DNA of 64,000 bases, taken from the NCBI RefSeq assembly GCF_050433125.1, contig NZ_JBNPXV010000014.1:69937-133936 (forward strand), written 5' to 3'. This stretch comes from Roseimarinus sediminis. Lineage in GTDB: Bacteria; Bacteroidota; Bacteroidia; Bacteroidales; Prolixibacteraceae. A program made the translations under genes and the position numbers. Position 1 is the first letter of the stretch, and every line of letters begins with the position of its first letter. Shown here one piece after another: positions 1 through 9,062 of this stretch. The notes beneath the pieces were generated by a model. The model saw nothing but the letters and a program-made list of their open reading frames with translations, made no database searches and had not been told where the DNA came from.

Positions 1-1
1 C

Positions 2-76
2 CGCGAGGGCAATAACATTGTGAGACACACAAAGTATGCCATGCCGGCAGCAGGCGATATTATTGCCCTGAATTGA
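2..76 (+). CDS. C-terminal fragment of a secreted surface-subunit protein (S0, cut by window edge)
   Basis: The first 75 bases stay open to a TGA and encode 24 residues ending TKYAMPAAGDIIALN. The tail resembles the ends of the downstream family: S1 ends in AMPQPGVLAGVD and S2 in PIPATSIVSIVQ, each with a conserved Pro after a short beta strand and a hydrophobic tail. I infer that this is the end of another member of the S1 to S6 family and that the cluster continues to the left of the window. The fragment is very short, so the assignment rests on the tail motif and position alone. Confidence 0.4.
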   Translation, partial: REGNNIVRHTKYAMPAAGDIIALN

Positions 77-245
77 TAGAGCGAATATAAATAGAGGCCT
101 TGTTGAAAGATTTTTCTTTTTTTAGGGTAACTTTTGGGGCTGTGGAGGAATTAACTAGTGAGAGAGAGAAAACTTGGTTAGCGTAGCAACATACAGGAGG
201 AACAGTCGTTGGGGCGACATTTTACACCTGCTTCCGTTCAGTAAA

Positions 246-2105
246 ATGAACCGGGCAGGTCGTTTGCTGCTTGTACTTTTGCTCATTTCTGCGGCTTTCC
301 TGCCCACCCGTGCCCAGAATACCGGCGCCCTTCCTTACCTCGATTCGGAACATGCCTACCAGCTGAAAATTGGTGAAGCAGGAAACGATCGTAAATGGGT
401 CATCACCGATAAGGCGGCAACAGATCCAATTACATATACCATCTGGAAAGCTGATTTCGCTGATGATGGTTTGGATTGGTTTGAGGTGACCGACCAGGCC
501 ATGGCAGATGATGGACTGGAAACCATTGAAATATTATTCGACCGCAGTGTTTTTGCCCCCGGTGAAACCTTAATTCCCAGCTGGTACCTGCAATACTATG
601 AATACGACGAAACGAACGCTTGTATTTCGGCCCGTGAATTTGTGCTTACGGTGGGAGAAAACGAATTCTACCTGACCGTAGGGGCTGACGATGCCCAGTG
701 TAACGACCGCAGTGGCCTGGTACATACCTATGCTCAGGTGGATAACGATCCGGTTGGAACAGATCTTTATGCCACTGAAGTCACTTACACCGTCACCATG
801 CACAAGGAGGGTGACTACGACCCTGACAGCTGGCGTTTTGATGCCAGTTTCTTTGAAGATATTACCTTAAGCAACTCAATCACACCAACGGCCTTTGCCG
901 CTACAGTGAGCACCGTCGATGGTGGCAGTGCCTCGTTTGCAGGAAGTGGCCCTTATACGGTGACTGTCATTCCGCCTCCATCGGCCGATTTTCCCGACGA
1001 GGTAGAAGTTACGCTGACCGTTTCCTTTGAAAATCCCGTGCTGGCCGATGTGACCCCGACGCTAACCGTGAGCAACGGTAGCGCCACGAAGAACGGTACT
1101 CCGCCTGCCGTTACCTACGACAATGAAGACATTTATCCTTACGATCCTGTAGATCCGCTCCTTGTTCCTGGCGACCGTGAGCAGGTAGTGACCATTCGCG
1201 CTATTCCGGCTACAGACGATATTGAGCCGGGATTAGGAGAAACTGTGGCGAGTGCCGGCAATCCGCTTCAGAATTCAACTCACCGTTACCAGGTGCTTAT
1301 GGAAGATGCAGCTAGCAACCGCTTAAATGCTTTAACCGGCTGGCACCTTACCCGTACAGGTGGCACCGATGAGATCGCTGAGGATGCGGCTACTTATACC
1401 CTTACTCCGACCTACGATGACGCAACTAATACAGCTGCTGCCAGTATCCGTTTCAATTTTACTTACGACGACGAAGTGCCGGCAAACAATGAATACACCA
1501 TTTATTTTACCGAGCAAAATTCAAAAGACTGTAGCTCGGTAAGGGCCTATCCAATTACCATTGGAGCACCCTTTGATGTTGATATTGCTGCGGTAGACGA
1601 TGATTGTTCGTACGCAGACGGAAAGGTTTACGAAACTTATACCGGAGAAGAGACACAAATAGTATACACAGTAAACCTGAACAATGCAGCTTATGATGCC
1701 ACCTGGCAGTTCGACCTCGAATTGCTTTGTGCTGAACTGGGCGATGAACTTACCGTGCTTAGCGATGTGGCTAAGTTGTTCGTTTCGGGAGGCACCATGG
1801 GAACTCCGGAAAGTGACGCAGGGAAATATACCATCCCTGTAACGATAAGCAAAAGTGGTGAAGATCCTGTTGGCAAGTCGGTAACAGTTACGGTGACGTA
1901 TAGTGGTTTGTACGAAACAGCACACAATATTACAGCGAATTTGGTGGTACCAACTGAAGAGGGCAGTTTTGGCTCCTACAGCGAGACCGATGCCGACGAT
2001 GGGATTGTGTTAAGCGATGCAGGTGCTGTAGAAGGAGCCATAAACCAGGCTGCGCATGTGATTCAAGCCATGCCGCAACCGGGTGTTTTAGCCGGGGTGG
2101 ATTAA
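246..2105 (+). CDS. Secreted two-unit surface protein S1 of a T9SS-linked cluster
   Basis: A 619-residue exported protein of unknown function. The reading frame opens at a TTG at 174, but the ATG at 246 directly precedes a signal peptide (MNRAGRLLLVLLLISAAF, cleavage after TRAQ), so 246 is preferred. The protein holds two copies of the unit that defines this gene family. Unit 1 covers about residues 30-340 and unit 2 starts near 343 at NSTHRYQV. Each unit has a central Trp, a Cys closing domain 1 (NACISAR; KDCSSVR) and a Cys opening domain 2 (DDAQC; DDDC), 25 or 24 residues later. Unit 1 ends VTIRAIPATDDI and unit 2 ends VIQAMPQPGV, both copies of the family tail, so S1 looks like a fusion of two single-unit genes. 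No T9SS sorting domain is visible. All-beta composition and signal peptide support a surface or extracellular role; the exact function is unknown. Confidence 0.8.
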   Translation: MNRAGRLLLVLLLISAAFLPTRAQNTGALPYLDSEHAYQLKIGEAGNDRKWVITDKAATDPITYTIWKADFADDGLDWFEVTDQAMADDGLETIEILFDRSVFAPGETLIPSWYLQYYEYDETNACISAREFVLTVGENEFYLTVGADDAQCNDRSGLVHTYAQVDNDPVGTDLYATEVTYTVTMHKEGDYDPDSWRFDASFFEDITLSNSITPTAFAATVSTVDGGSASFAGSGPYTVTVIPPPSADFPDEVEVTLTVSFENPVLADVTPTLTVSNGSATKNGTPPAVTYDNEDIYPYDPVDPLLVPGDREQVVTIRAIPATDDIEPGLGETVASAGNPLQNSTHRYQVLMEDAASNRLNALTGWHLTRTGGTDEIAEDAATYTLTPTYDDATNTAAASIRFNFTYDDEVPANNEYTIYFTEQNSKDCSSVRAYPITIGAPFDVDIAAVDDDCSYADGKVYETYTGEETQIVYTVNLNNAAYDATWQFDLELLCAELGDELTVLSDVAKLFVSGGTMGTPESDAGKYTIPVTISKSGEDPVGKSVTVTVTYSGLYETAHNITANLVVPTEEGSFGSYSETDADDGIVLSDAGAVEGAINQAAHVIQAMPQPGVLAGVD

Positions 2106-3830
2106 CTAGTTTTAATACCTCCCCTAACCCCTCCTTAATGAGGGGGACAGGGGCTACCTTAATAGGGTGGAAACGTTCTAAGATAAAATACCTCCCCCAA
2201 CCTTCGCCAGTTGACGGAAGGGGAGTGAGGGCTGCCTTAACAGGTAGATACGTTCTAGATAAAATACCACCCCTAACCCCTCCTTAATGAGGGGGACAGG
2301 GGCTACCAGTAATGATAGAAACGTTCTTTAAAGTTTGAAATATTGAAGATAGAATAAACGGTAGGATGCTGTGATTGGCACAGGCCCGTCTCCCCCCTTC
2401 AGGGGGGATTAAGGGGGGCCAAAATCCTACATTTATTAGGATGCTGTGCCTTGCACCGCCCAGTCCTTCCGCCAGCTGGCGGAAGGGGAGTAAGGGCTGC
2501 CTTAACAGGTAGATACGTTCTAAGATAAAATACCACCCCTAACCCCTCCTTAATGAGGGGGACAAGGGCTACCAGTAATGATAGAAACGTTCTTTAAAGT
2601 TTGAAATATTGAAGATAGAATAAACGGTAGGATGCTGTGATTGGCACAGGCCCGTCTCCCCCCTTCAGGGGGGATTAAGGGGGGCCAAAATCCTACATTT
2701 ATTAGGATGCTGTGCCTTGCACCGCCCAGTCCTTCCGTCAGCTGGCGGAAGGGGAGTGAGGGCTGCCTTAACAGGGTGGAAACGTTCTAAGATAAAATAC
2801 CACCCCTAACCCCTCCTTAATGAGGGGGACAGGGTCTGCCTTAATAAGGTAGAAACGTTCTTTAAAGTTTGAAATATTGAGAATAAAGTGAATAAACGGT
2901 AGGATGCGGTAAGAAGCACTGTCCCATCTCCCCCCTTCAGGGGGGATTAAGGGGGGCCAAAATCCAGCATTTATTAGGACGCAGTGCTTTGCACAGCCCA
3001 GTCCTTCCGCCAGCTGGCAGTGGAGCTAGAGGGGGGTAAAACCCGCACCACACCGCAAACAGGCAACTTATGAACCATGCAGAGAACATAACTTATGGTG
3101 CCAGCCCTGAAATTATTAAAAGGGCTAACGAGTTGAGGAAACGAATGACACTCTCTGAAATAAGGCTTTGGAACAAGCTTCGAAACAGACAGTGTGGTGG
3201 CTATAAATTCAGAAGACAACATCCTATTGAACGGTTTATTGTCGACTTTTATTGTCATGAAGTTCGCGTGGTTGTCGAAGTTGACGGACCGGTTCATCTT
3301 TCAAAAGAACATACAGAATACGATGATAATCGTTCTGCTGAATTAGAAAAATGGGAAATTGAAATCATCCGCTTTACAAATGAACAGGTGAATGAGAATT
3401 TGGAAGCAGTAATAGGAGAAATAAAGCAAGTGTGCGATAAGAGAGTAAAAATGTTATAAGATATAGTACCTCCCCCAGCCTCCGCCAGCTGGCGGAAAGG
3501 GAGTAGTAACGTTCTAGGATAAAATACCACCCCCAGCCCCTCCTTAAGTAGGGGGGGTAAGGGCTACCAAAACAGGTGGAAACGTTCTTTAAAGTTTGAA
3601 ATATTGAAAAAAGTATAACGGTAGGAGGTTGTGCCTTGCACTGTCCGGTCCTCCCCCTGAAGGGGGAGTTAGAGGGGGCAAAAAATCCTGCACTGCACCG
3701 CCGCATGTCCCCCCTCCAGGGGGGATTAAGGGGGGTAAAACCCTCTCAACCCCGACAATAATCGGCAAAGAGGGGTTTTCACAACGACAATCGTCCGATG
3801 AATATCGGCTTTAGCCGAAACAATGAGATG
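2106..3830. repeat. 266-bp GC-rich interspersed repeats (family A) surrounding a DUF559 gene
   Basis: The 1.8 kb between S1 and S2 is filled with tandem copies of one unit. The landmark TACCACCCCTAACCCC starts at about 2265, 2531 and 2798, a period of 266-267 bp, and a diverged copy restarts at 3525. Each unit contains C-run/G-run hairpins (CCCCCTTCAGGGGGG), the phrase AAACGTTCT and a near-perfect palindrome, CTTCCGCCAGCTGGCGGAAG. A DUF559 gene (3070-3459) sits inside one unit; the core CCGCCAGCTGGC lies on both sides of it, near 3006 and 3483. Transcripts from this region would fold strongly and may separate expression of S1 from S2. Confidence 0.85.
3070..3459 (+). CDS. DUF559 endonuclease-domain protein nested in repeats
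   Basis: A 129-residue protein of the DUF559 family, small PD-(D/E)XK-fold proteins related to very-short-patch repair (Vsr-like) and restriction nucleases. The N-terminal helix RANELRKRMTLSEIRLW followed by LRNRQCGGYKFRRQHPI and the core FIVDFYCHEVRVVVEVDG (about residues 57-74) are typical; the Asp of VDF and the ExD of VEVDG are candidate metal ligands. The length is normal and the frame intact. The gene lies inside the 266-bp repeat array and its flanks share the repeat palindrome. Its substrate is unknown. The location suggests that it may help spread or maintain the repeats, which is inference. AT-rich codon use contrasts with S1 and the repeats. Confidence 0.8.
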   Translation: MNHAENITYGASPEIIKRANELRKRMTLSEIRLWNKLRNRQCGGYKFRRQHPIERFIVDFYCHEVRVVVEVDGPVHLSKEHTEYDDNRSAELEKWEIEIIRFTNEQVNENLEAVIGEIKQVCDKRVKML

Positions 3831-3918
3831 GAATAAGAAATGAGAATAGTTGACGAAACATATCTAGTAACAAAAATGATAAGGAAAAGTCCCCTTTCCG
3901 TCAGAAGACGGACGATGT

Positions 3919-3935
3919 AGGGGATTTAGGGGTAT
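3919..3935 (+). promoter_or_regulatory. Leader AGGGGATTTAGGGGTAT immediately before S2 start
   Basis: These 17 bases abut the S2 start codon. The same 17 bases occur at 11551-11567, one base before the S6 start codon. They look like the edge of a family A repeat. The double AGGGG could act as a ribosome-binding element, although the second block lies only a few bases from the ATG. A CCGTC-AGAA-GACGG hairpin lies just upstream. Confidence 0.4.
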
Positions 3936-4904
3936 ATGAACCAGGCATACCACATAGCAAAAATTTTAACCCTGCTGACAGCACTGCTGCTCTTGGCCGG
4001 GCTGCGCTATGGCCATGCCCAGAATACCTCCTACCTTCCCTACATTAATTCGACCCAGAAATACCGTGTTCCCATGGGCGATGCCGGCCATTCGGTACAA
4101 TGGCACCTGTATGAAGATAGTTATGCAGCTCCATCTACCACCTACGATCTGACTACGCTCGAAAATGGCGGAGCAAGCTGGATTACAACGGGAACCGAAG
4201 TGATTGGAACCGATACCTATGCTTACATTGAAATAAAATACGTCAACACCCAATTTACTGCCGGTGAAAGCTGGTATGTGGGCTATTCCGAATGGGATGC
4301 AGGGGTGGGGACAGGCAACTGTGTGGCGCGGCGTACCACTCCGCTCATTAGCCTTACAGCCAACCTTTTCAGCGTTACCGCCCGGGCCGATGACGAGGAC
4401 TGTAACAATTTTTCAGGCGAGGTATGGCCCAATAACATCAACATTGGTGACCCGCAGGATGGAGTGGTCTATTTCACCATTGACATGAGCAAGGCGGGCA
4501 ATCATGCCGTGAAAAGATGGTCGTTTACCGGGACCATTGTGTCGGCTGGAACCGGCTATGTAGCACCGGCCTCTTTATTCACAACTACCAGTGGTAGCAC
4601 CGATGGCAGTCGGGGCAGCTACAGCATCACCAATGTGGTGGGCAACAGCTTTACTTTAACGGTTACCATCGATGCTGAAGATGTAAGTGACCCCGCTTTT
4701 ATAAGCGATGCAGTGACCATTGCCGCCAACATTAGCGGGCCGGCCATTAGCGAGGTCGATGTAAGGCTACAAATTACCGGGGCCGCGGCCGTTTCGGGGG
4801 GCAGCTTCGATGTGGAAACCGACGACAATGGTGTGGGAGACAAAGATCAGGTGTTGACCCTACTGCCCATCCCGGCCACCAGCATTGTAAGCATTGTTCA
4901 GTAA
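3936..4904 (+). CDS. Secreted single-unit surface protein S2
   Basis: A 322-residue exported protein with signal peptide MNQAYHIAKILTLLTALLLL and a cleavage region GHAQ. After the signal it follows S1 closely: NTSYLPYINSTQKYRV against NTGALPYLDSEHAYQL, then a conserved Trp, then WYVGYSEWD, a Cys closing domain 1 (TGNCVARR) and a Cys opening domain 2 (DDEDC), 26 residues apart. The tail QVLTLLPIPATSIVSIVQ matches the family C-terminal motif. It is therefore a one-unit paralogue of S1. No enzymatic motif or T9SS sorting domain is visible. It is followed after 121 bp by S3, probably in one transcript ending at the terminator near 6151. Function unknown; a structural subunit is my inference. Confidence 0.8.
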   Translation: MNQAYHIAKILTLLTALLLLAGLRYGHAQNTSYLPYINSTQKYRVPMGDAGHSVQWHLYEDSYAAPSTTYDLTTLENGGASWITTGTEVIGTDTYAYIEIKYVNTQFTAGESWYVGYSEWDAGVGTGNCVARRTTPLISLTANLFSVTARADDEDCNNFSGEVWPNNINIGDPQDGVVYFTIDMSKAGNHAVKRWSFTGTIVSAGTGYVAPASLFTTTSGSTDGSRGSYSITNVVGNSFTLTVTIDAEDVSDPAFISDAVTIAANISGPAISEVDVRLQITGAAAVSGGSFDVETDDNGVGDKDQVLTLLPIPATSIVSIVQ

Positions 4905-5025
4905 AAAATGAAATAACGATAAAAACCTAAAACTTAGAAAAATGAAGCAAAAATTTACAAGTGAAAAAAACAAAGAATTAAAAAGTTTAAAAGAATCAAA
5001 GTTTAATTTTAAAATTTCATGCCTT

Positions 5026-6144
5026 ATGAAAAAACAGATTTTTACATTAATGATGACGCTCGCCATCGTACTTGGCTTGAGCGTTAGTGCTTTGGCACAA
5101 TTTGGTGGTGATGGTTTAACTCCTGGTAACGCAAAAGTTGTAGCACAAGGTTCTGCTTATGATTTTAGCGTAACAACAGTTGACCCCGATGATGAAACCT
5201 ATCTTTGGACAGTTCAGGAGTTTGGATTTACCGATGCAAACATTGGTATTCAGGCTGGTCTTACAAACGTTAGTGCAAGTAAGGCTACCATTACAAATGC
5301 AGATGCGGCAACTGCCAATGTACGATTTGATGATGTTCCTGCGGAGAATACTATGTTTGCTGTTCAGTGTGTAACATCGAATGCTGACTGTTCTACAATA
5401 CGGCGCTTTTATATCTCAGTATTTAACTTTGAAGTTGATGTTGTATTGTGTAATGCTACTGGAGGTGATGAGAATCCCGATAATGCAGAAAGAGTTAATA
5501 ATGACTGGAATGCAAATGTAGTTGATAATGCACATAGCTCAGTTGCTATTCAGGCTATGAATCAGGCGCTAATAAACAACCCAACGGATAATGAAAATAA
5601 AGTAACAAAAACTTACTATAAAGTTAAAGTTACCTTAACTGGTACACCTGCGAATACTGGATTAGAAGATTTCAAATGGAGATTAACCTACAGTGTTCCG
5701 GGTGGAACTACTCCTGATTTTTATCAGGTAGATTTAGTGGAAGCGCAATCTACGGCTGGAGCTTCAGTTACATTTAATGCAGCGGGTGCAGGTGGTACTG
5801 CAACTGATGTTGCTGCTGATGCAACTTCCGAGATTGATGTTACTGGGCAAAAATTGATTTTCTTCCCTGCTCTTTCCGAAGGTGATGCAGTTGTTGCTGC
5901 AAACTATGTTTTTGAAGTTCAGACACATAATAGACTAGGCATCAATGATAATTTGTACGATCTACAATTAGATGCAGTCGATTTGGAGTTTGGCGCTTCC
6001 GAATCTTATGATAATGGACATAAAGAGTTTACTGCTGTAGATGCAGATAAAGGATCAGGAATTTATCTGGCTGATGGTAGGACTGGAATTAGGACTATTT
6101 CGGCTTCTCCAGCATCAACTGTTATTTCTGTTACAGACAATTAA
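5026..6144 (+). CDS. Secreted single-unit surface protein S3, AT-rich and possibly highly expressed
   Basis: A 372-residue exported protein. The frame is open from 4942, but the ATG at 5026 gives a clean signal peptide (MKKQIFTLMMTLAIVLGL, cleavage after ALAQ). It carries the family unit: a Trp after GSAYDFSV, then NADCSTIRRFYISV, then a second Cys only 19 residues later (VVLC), the shortest spacing in the family, and domain 2 with KWRLTYSV. It ends RTISASPASTVISVTDN, a family tail. Base composition is clearly more AT-rich than in the other subunits, with many GTT, GCA/GCT, GGT and AAT codons. Strong expression or a different origin could explain this. A stable hairpin terminator follows directly. 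I infer a major subunit, without direct proof. Confidence 0.78.
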   Translation: MKKQIFTLMMTLAIVLGLSVSALAQFGGDGLTPGNAKVVAQGSAYDFSVTTVDPDDETYLWTVQEFGFTDANIGIQAGLTNVSASKATITNADAATANVRFDDVPAENTMFAVQCVTSNADCSTIRRFYISVFNFEVDVVLCNATGGDENPDNAERVNNDWNANVVDNAHSSVAIQAMNQALINNPTDNENKVTKTYYKVKVTLTGTPANTGLEDFKWRLTYSVPGGTTPDFYQVDLVEAQSTAGASVTFNAAGAGGTATDVAADATSEIDVTGQKLIFFPALSEGDAVVAANYVFEVQTHNRLGINDNLYDLQLDAVDLEFGASESYDNGHKEFTAVDADKGSGIYLADGRTGIRTISASPASTVISVTDN

Positions 6145-6150
6145 TTACAT

Positions 6151-6206
6151 AAGGCTATCAATATATCAGGTACTCCCGGCTGGTCCGGGAGCACCTTTAG
6201 CCTTTT
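6151..6206 (+). terminator. Rho-independent terminator after S3
   Basis: CTCCCGG (6173-6179) pairs with CCGGGAG (6185-6191) around a CTGGT loop. GGT/ACC extends the stem, and an outer AAGGCT (6151-6156) can pair with AGCCTT near 6199-6204, followed by TTTT. It ends the S1-S3 block. Confidence 0.75.
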
Positions 6207-7452
6207 TAAAATGATGTTCTTTGAATTAGCAATGAATTGGGCTAAAACCCAGCCCCAAGGGGGCGTTAGCATTAGCACAGGGTGAAACCCTGTGAATGCA
6301 AACACCGCACCGCTGCCTGAGCCCCGAAGGGGCGCAAGCAACAGGGCAGGCAATGTATCCCGGTTTCGGAATGGTATATTGTAAAAATGCGAATTGGCGC
6401 AAGCAGATTGATAATAGTACGCAGGCTTCCGCCCTTTCAGGGCTGACCAACCGTATTGCATACTGGCAACATTGGGCTTCGCCCAACGCTACTGCTTAAA
6501 TGCCTTTGGCCTTAAGCTCAGTGCCAATCCGGAATGTGTACAAATGAACCCAGCCCCAACGGGGCGTTAAGCATTAGCACAGGGTGAAACCCTGTGAATG
6601 CAAACACCGCACCGCCGCATAAGCCCCGAAAGGGCGCAAGCAATAGGGCAGGCAATGTATCCCGGTTTCGGAATGGTATATTGTAAAAATGCGAATTGGC
6701 GCACGCAGATTGAAAATGGTACGCAGGTTTCCGCCCTTTCAGGGCTGACCAACTGTATTGTATACTGGCAACATTGGGCTTCGCCCAACGCTACTGCTTA
6801 AAGGCCTTTGGCCTTAAGCTCAGTGCCAACCCGGAATGTGTACAAATGAACCCAGCCCCAACGGGGCGTTAAGCATTAGCACAGGGTGAAACCCTGTGAA
6901 TGCAAACAACGCACCGCCGCATAAGCCCCGAAAGGGCGCAAGCAACAGGGCAGGCAATGTATCCCGGTTTCGGAATGGTATATTGTAAAAATGCGAATTG
7001 GCGCACGCAGATTGATAATGGTACGCAGGCTTCCGCCCTTTCAGGGCTGACCAACCGTATTGCATACTGGCAACATTGGGCTTCGCCCAACGCTACTGCT
7101 TAAAGGCCTTTGGCCTTAAGCTCAGTGCCAACCCGGAATGTGTACCAATGAACCCCAGCCCCAAGGGGGCGTTAAGCATTAGCACAGGGTGAAACCCTGT
7201 GAATGCAAACAACGCACCGCCGCATAAGCCCCGAAAGGGCGCAAGCAACAGGGCAGGCAATGTATCCCGGTTTCGGAATGGTATATTGTAAAAATGCGAA
7301 TTGGCGCACGCAGATTGATAATGGTACGCAGGCTTCCGCCCTTTCAGGGCTGACCAACCGTATTGCATACTGGCAACATTGGGCTTCGCCCAACGCTACT
7401 GCTTAAAGGCCTTTGGCCTTAAGCTCAGTGCCAACCCGGAATGTGTACCAAT

Positions 7453-8293
7453 GAACCCCAGCCCCAAGGGGGCGTTAAGCATTAGCACAGGGTGAAACCC
7501 TGTGAATGCAAACAACGCACCGCCGCATGAGCCCCAAAGGGGCGCAAGCAACAGGATAGTCCCGATTGAATCGGGACAGCACTATTAACCCGAAGGGGAG
7601 CAAGCAAGGGTAAGGGGCAACACCCTGGTAACCCTGTTATTCCGGCAATTTCCGGAACGTAACAAAACAATATGAATACCACGTTCTAATAATTATGACA
7701 TGCCACAATCGCTGTCAAAGGTGTATTTACACCTGATATTTAGCACCAAAAACCGTAAGCAGCTCATCGATCACGAAATCGAAAGTCGCTTACATGAATA
7801 TCTTGGAGGTATAGCGAAGGGCCTTGAATGCAATCCCATACAAATTGGGGGCGATAATGACCATGTACACATTTTGTGTCTGTTATCGCGTAAGATTGCA
7901 CAAATGACCCTGCTGGAGGAGATAAAAAAGCGTTCATCAAAATGGATAAAGACCATTGATCAACGGTATGCTTTCTTTTACTGGCAGGATGGTTACGGAG
8001 CATTTTCCGTAAGTGCTGATGCAGTCAACAAGGTGATTGCCTATATTCAAAACCAGAAAGAACACCACAAACGTGTTTCTTTTCAGGATGAATTCAGGGC
8101 CTTCCTGAAAGAATATGGAGTTGAATATGACGAACGCTATGTGTGGGATTGAACAGGAGAAATGGTACACAGGTTTCCGCCCTTTCAGGGCTGACCAACC
8201 GTATTGCATACTGGCAACATTAGGCTTCGCCCAACGCTACTGCTTAAAGGCCTTTGGCCTTAAGCTCAGTGCTAACCCGGAATGTGTACCAAT
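7453..8293 (+). mobile_element. Transposase-bearing copy of the family B repeat
   Basis: The repeat unit beginning near 7453 is normal as far as GCGCAAGCAACAGG, then departs; about 140 bp later the transposase gene begins. After its stop codon the sequence re-enters the unit at AATGGTACACAGGTTTCCGCC (about 8161) and continues to its normal end near 8293. The gene therefore replaces the middle of one unit, and both unit ends are kept. This suggests that the other units are non-autonomous versions of this element, or that the transposase recognises the unit ends. Confidence 0.65.
7700..8152 (+). CDS. IS200-like REP-associated tyrosine transposase (RAYT, Y1/HUH family)
   Basis: A 150-residue single-strand DNA transposase of the Y1 (HUH) family. 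It starts MPQSLSKVYLHLIFSTKNRK, the usual opening strand. The metal-binding HUH motif is DHVHIL (His55 and His57). The catalytic tyrosine is probably Tyr115 in AYIQNQKEHH, a motif typical of the RAYT branch. The length matches the family and all key residues are present, so it is probably active. No TnpB partner is nearby, as expected for RAYTs. It lies within, and shares borders with, the 302-bp hairpin repeats, the arrangement known for RAYTs and REP sequences. Its inferred role is cutting and moving repeat hairpins. Confidence 0.9.
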   Translation: MPQSLSKVYLHLIFSTKNRKQLIDHEIESRLHEYLGGIAKGLECNPIQIGGDNDHVHILCLLSRKIAQMTLLEEIKKRSSKWIKTIDQRYAFFYWQDGYGAFSVSADAVNKVIAYIQNQKEHHKRVSFQDEFRAFLKEYGVEYDERYVWD

Positions 8294-9062
8294 GAACCCA
8301 GCCCCAAGGGGGCGTTAAGCATTAGCACAGGGTGAAACCCTGTGAATGCAAACACCGCACCGCTGCCTGAGCCCCGAAGGGGCGCAAGCAACAGGGCAGG
8401 CAATGTATCCCGGTTTCGGAATGGTATATTGTAAAAATGCGAATTGGCGCACGCAGATTGATAATGGTACACAGGTTTCCGCCCTTTCAGGGCTGACCAA
8501 CCGTATTGCATACTGGCAACATTGGGCTTCGCCCAACGCTACTGCTTAAATGCCTTTGGCCTTAAGCTCAGTGCCAATCCGGAATGTGTACAAATGAACC
8601 CAGCCCCAACGGGGCGTTAAGCATTAGCACAGGGTGAAACCCTGTGAATGCAAACAACGCACCGCCGCATGAGCCCCAAAGGGGCGCAAGCAACAGGATA
8701 GTCCCGATTGAATCGGGACAGCCCTATTAACCCAAGGGGGCGTTAAGCAACAGCACAGGGTGAAACCCTGTGAATGCAAACACCGCACCGCCGCATAAGC
8801 CCCGAAAGGGCGCAAGCAATAGGGCAGGCAATGTATCCCGGTTTCGGAATGGTATATTGTAAAAATGCGAATTGGCGCACGCAGATTGAAAATGGTACGC
8901 AGGTTTCCGCCCTTTCAGGGCTGACCAACTGTATTGTATACTGGCAACATTGGGCTTCGCCCAACGCTACTGCTTAAAGGCCTTTGGCCTTAAGCTCAGT
9001 GCCAACCCGGGAATGTGTACCAATGAACAATTGAATATTGAATGATTTAACACATTACAACA

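Larger units (their letters stand above)
6241..9010. repeat. 302-bp hairpin-rich repeats (family B) around a REP-associated transposase
   Basis: The gap between S3 and S4 holds tandem units with a 302-303 bp period: complete or near-complete copies start near 6241, 6547, 6848, 7150 and 8294, with truncated copies near 7453, 8158, 8596 and 8733. Each unit has several small hairpins with three-base loops, for example ACAGGGT-GAA-ACCCTGT, TTGGGC-TTC-GCCCAA and AAGGCC-TTT-GGCCTT, resembling REP or BIME elements. Copies 7453 and 8596 carry an extra hairpin, GTCCCGATTGAATCGGGAC. Copies differ by only a few bases, indicating recent amplification or gene conversion. A 67-codon ORF recurs in most units and is treated as spurious. 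Confidence 0.9.

Noticed and set aside
6296..8977. A 67-codon ORF (MQTPHRR..PNATA) repeated in most 302-bp units
   Set aside because: It is open on both strands because of the hairpin-rich repeat and has no start signals or protein-like composition; best explained as repeat DNA.
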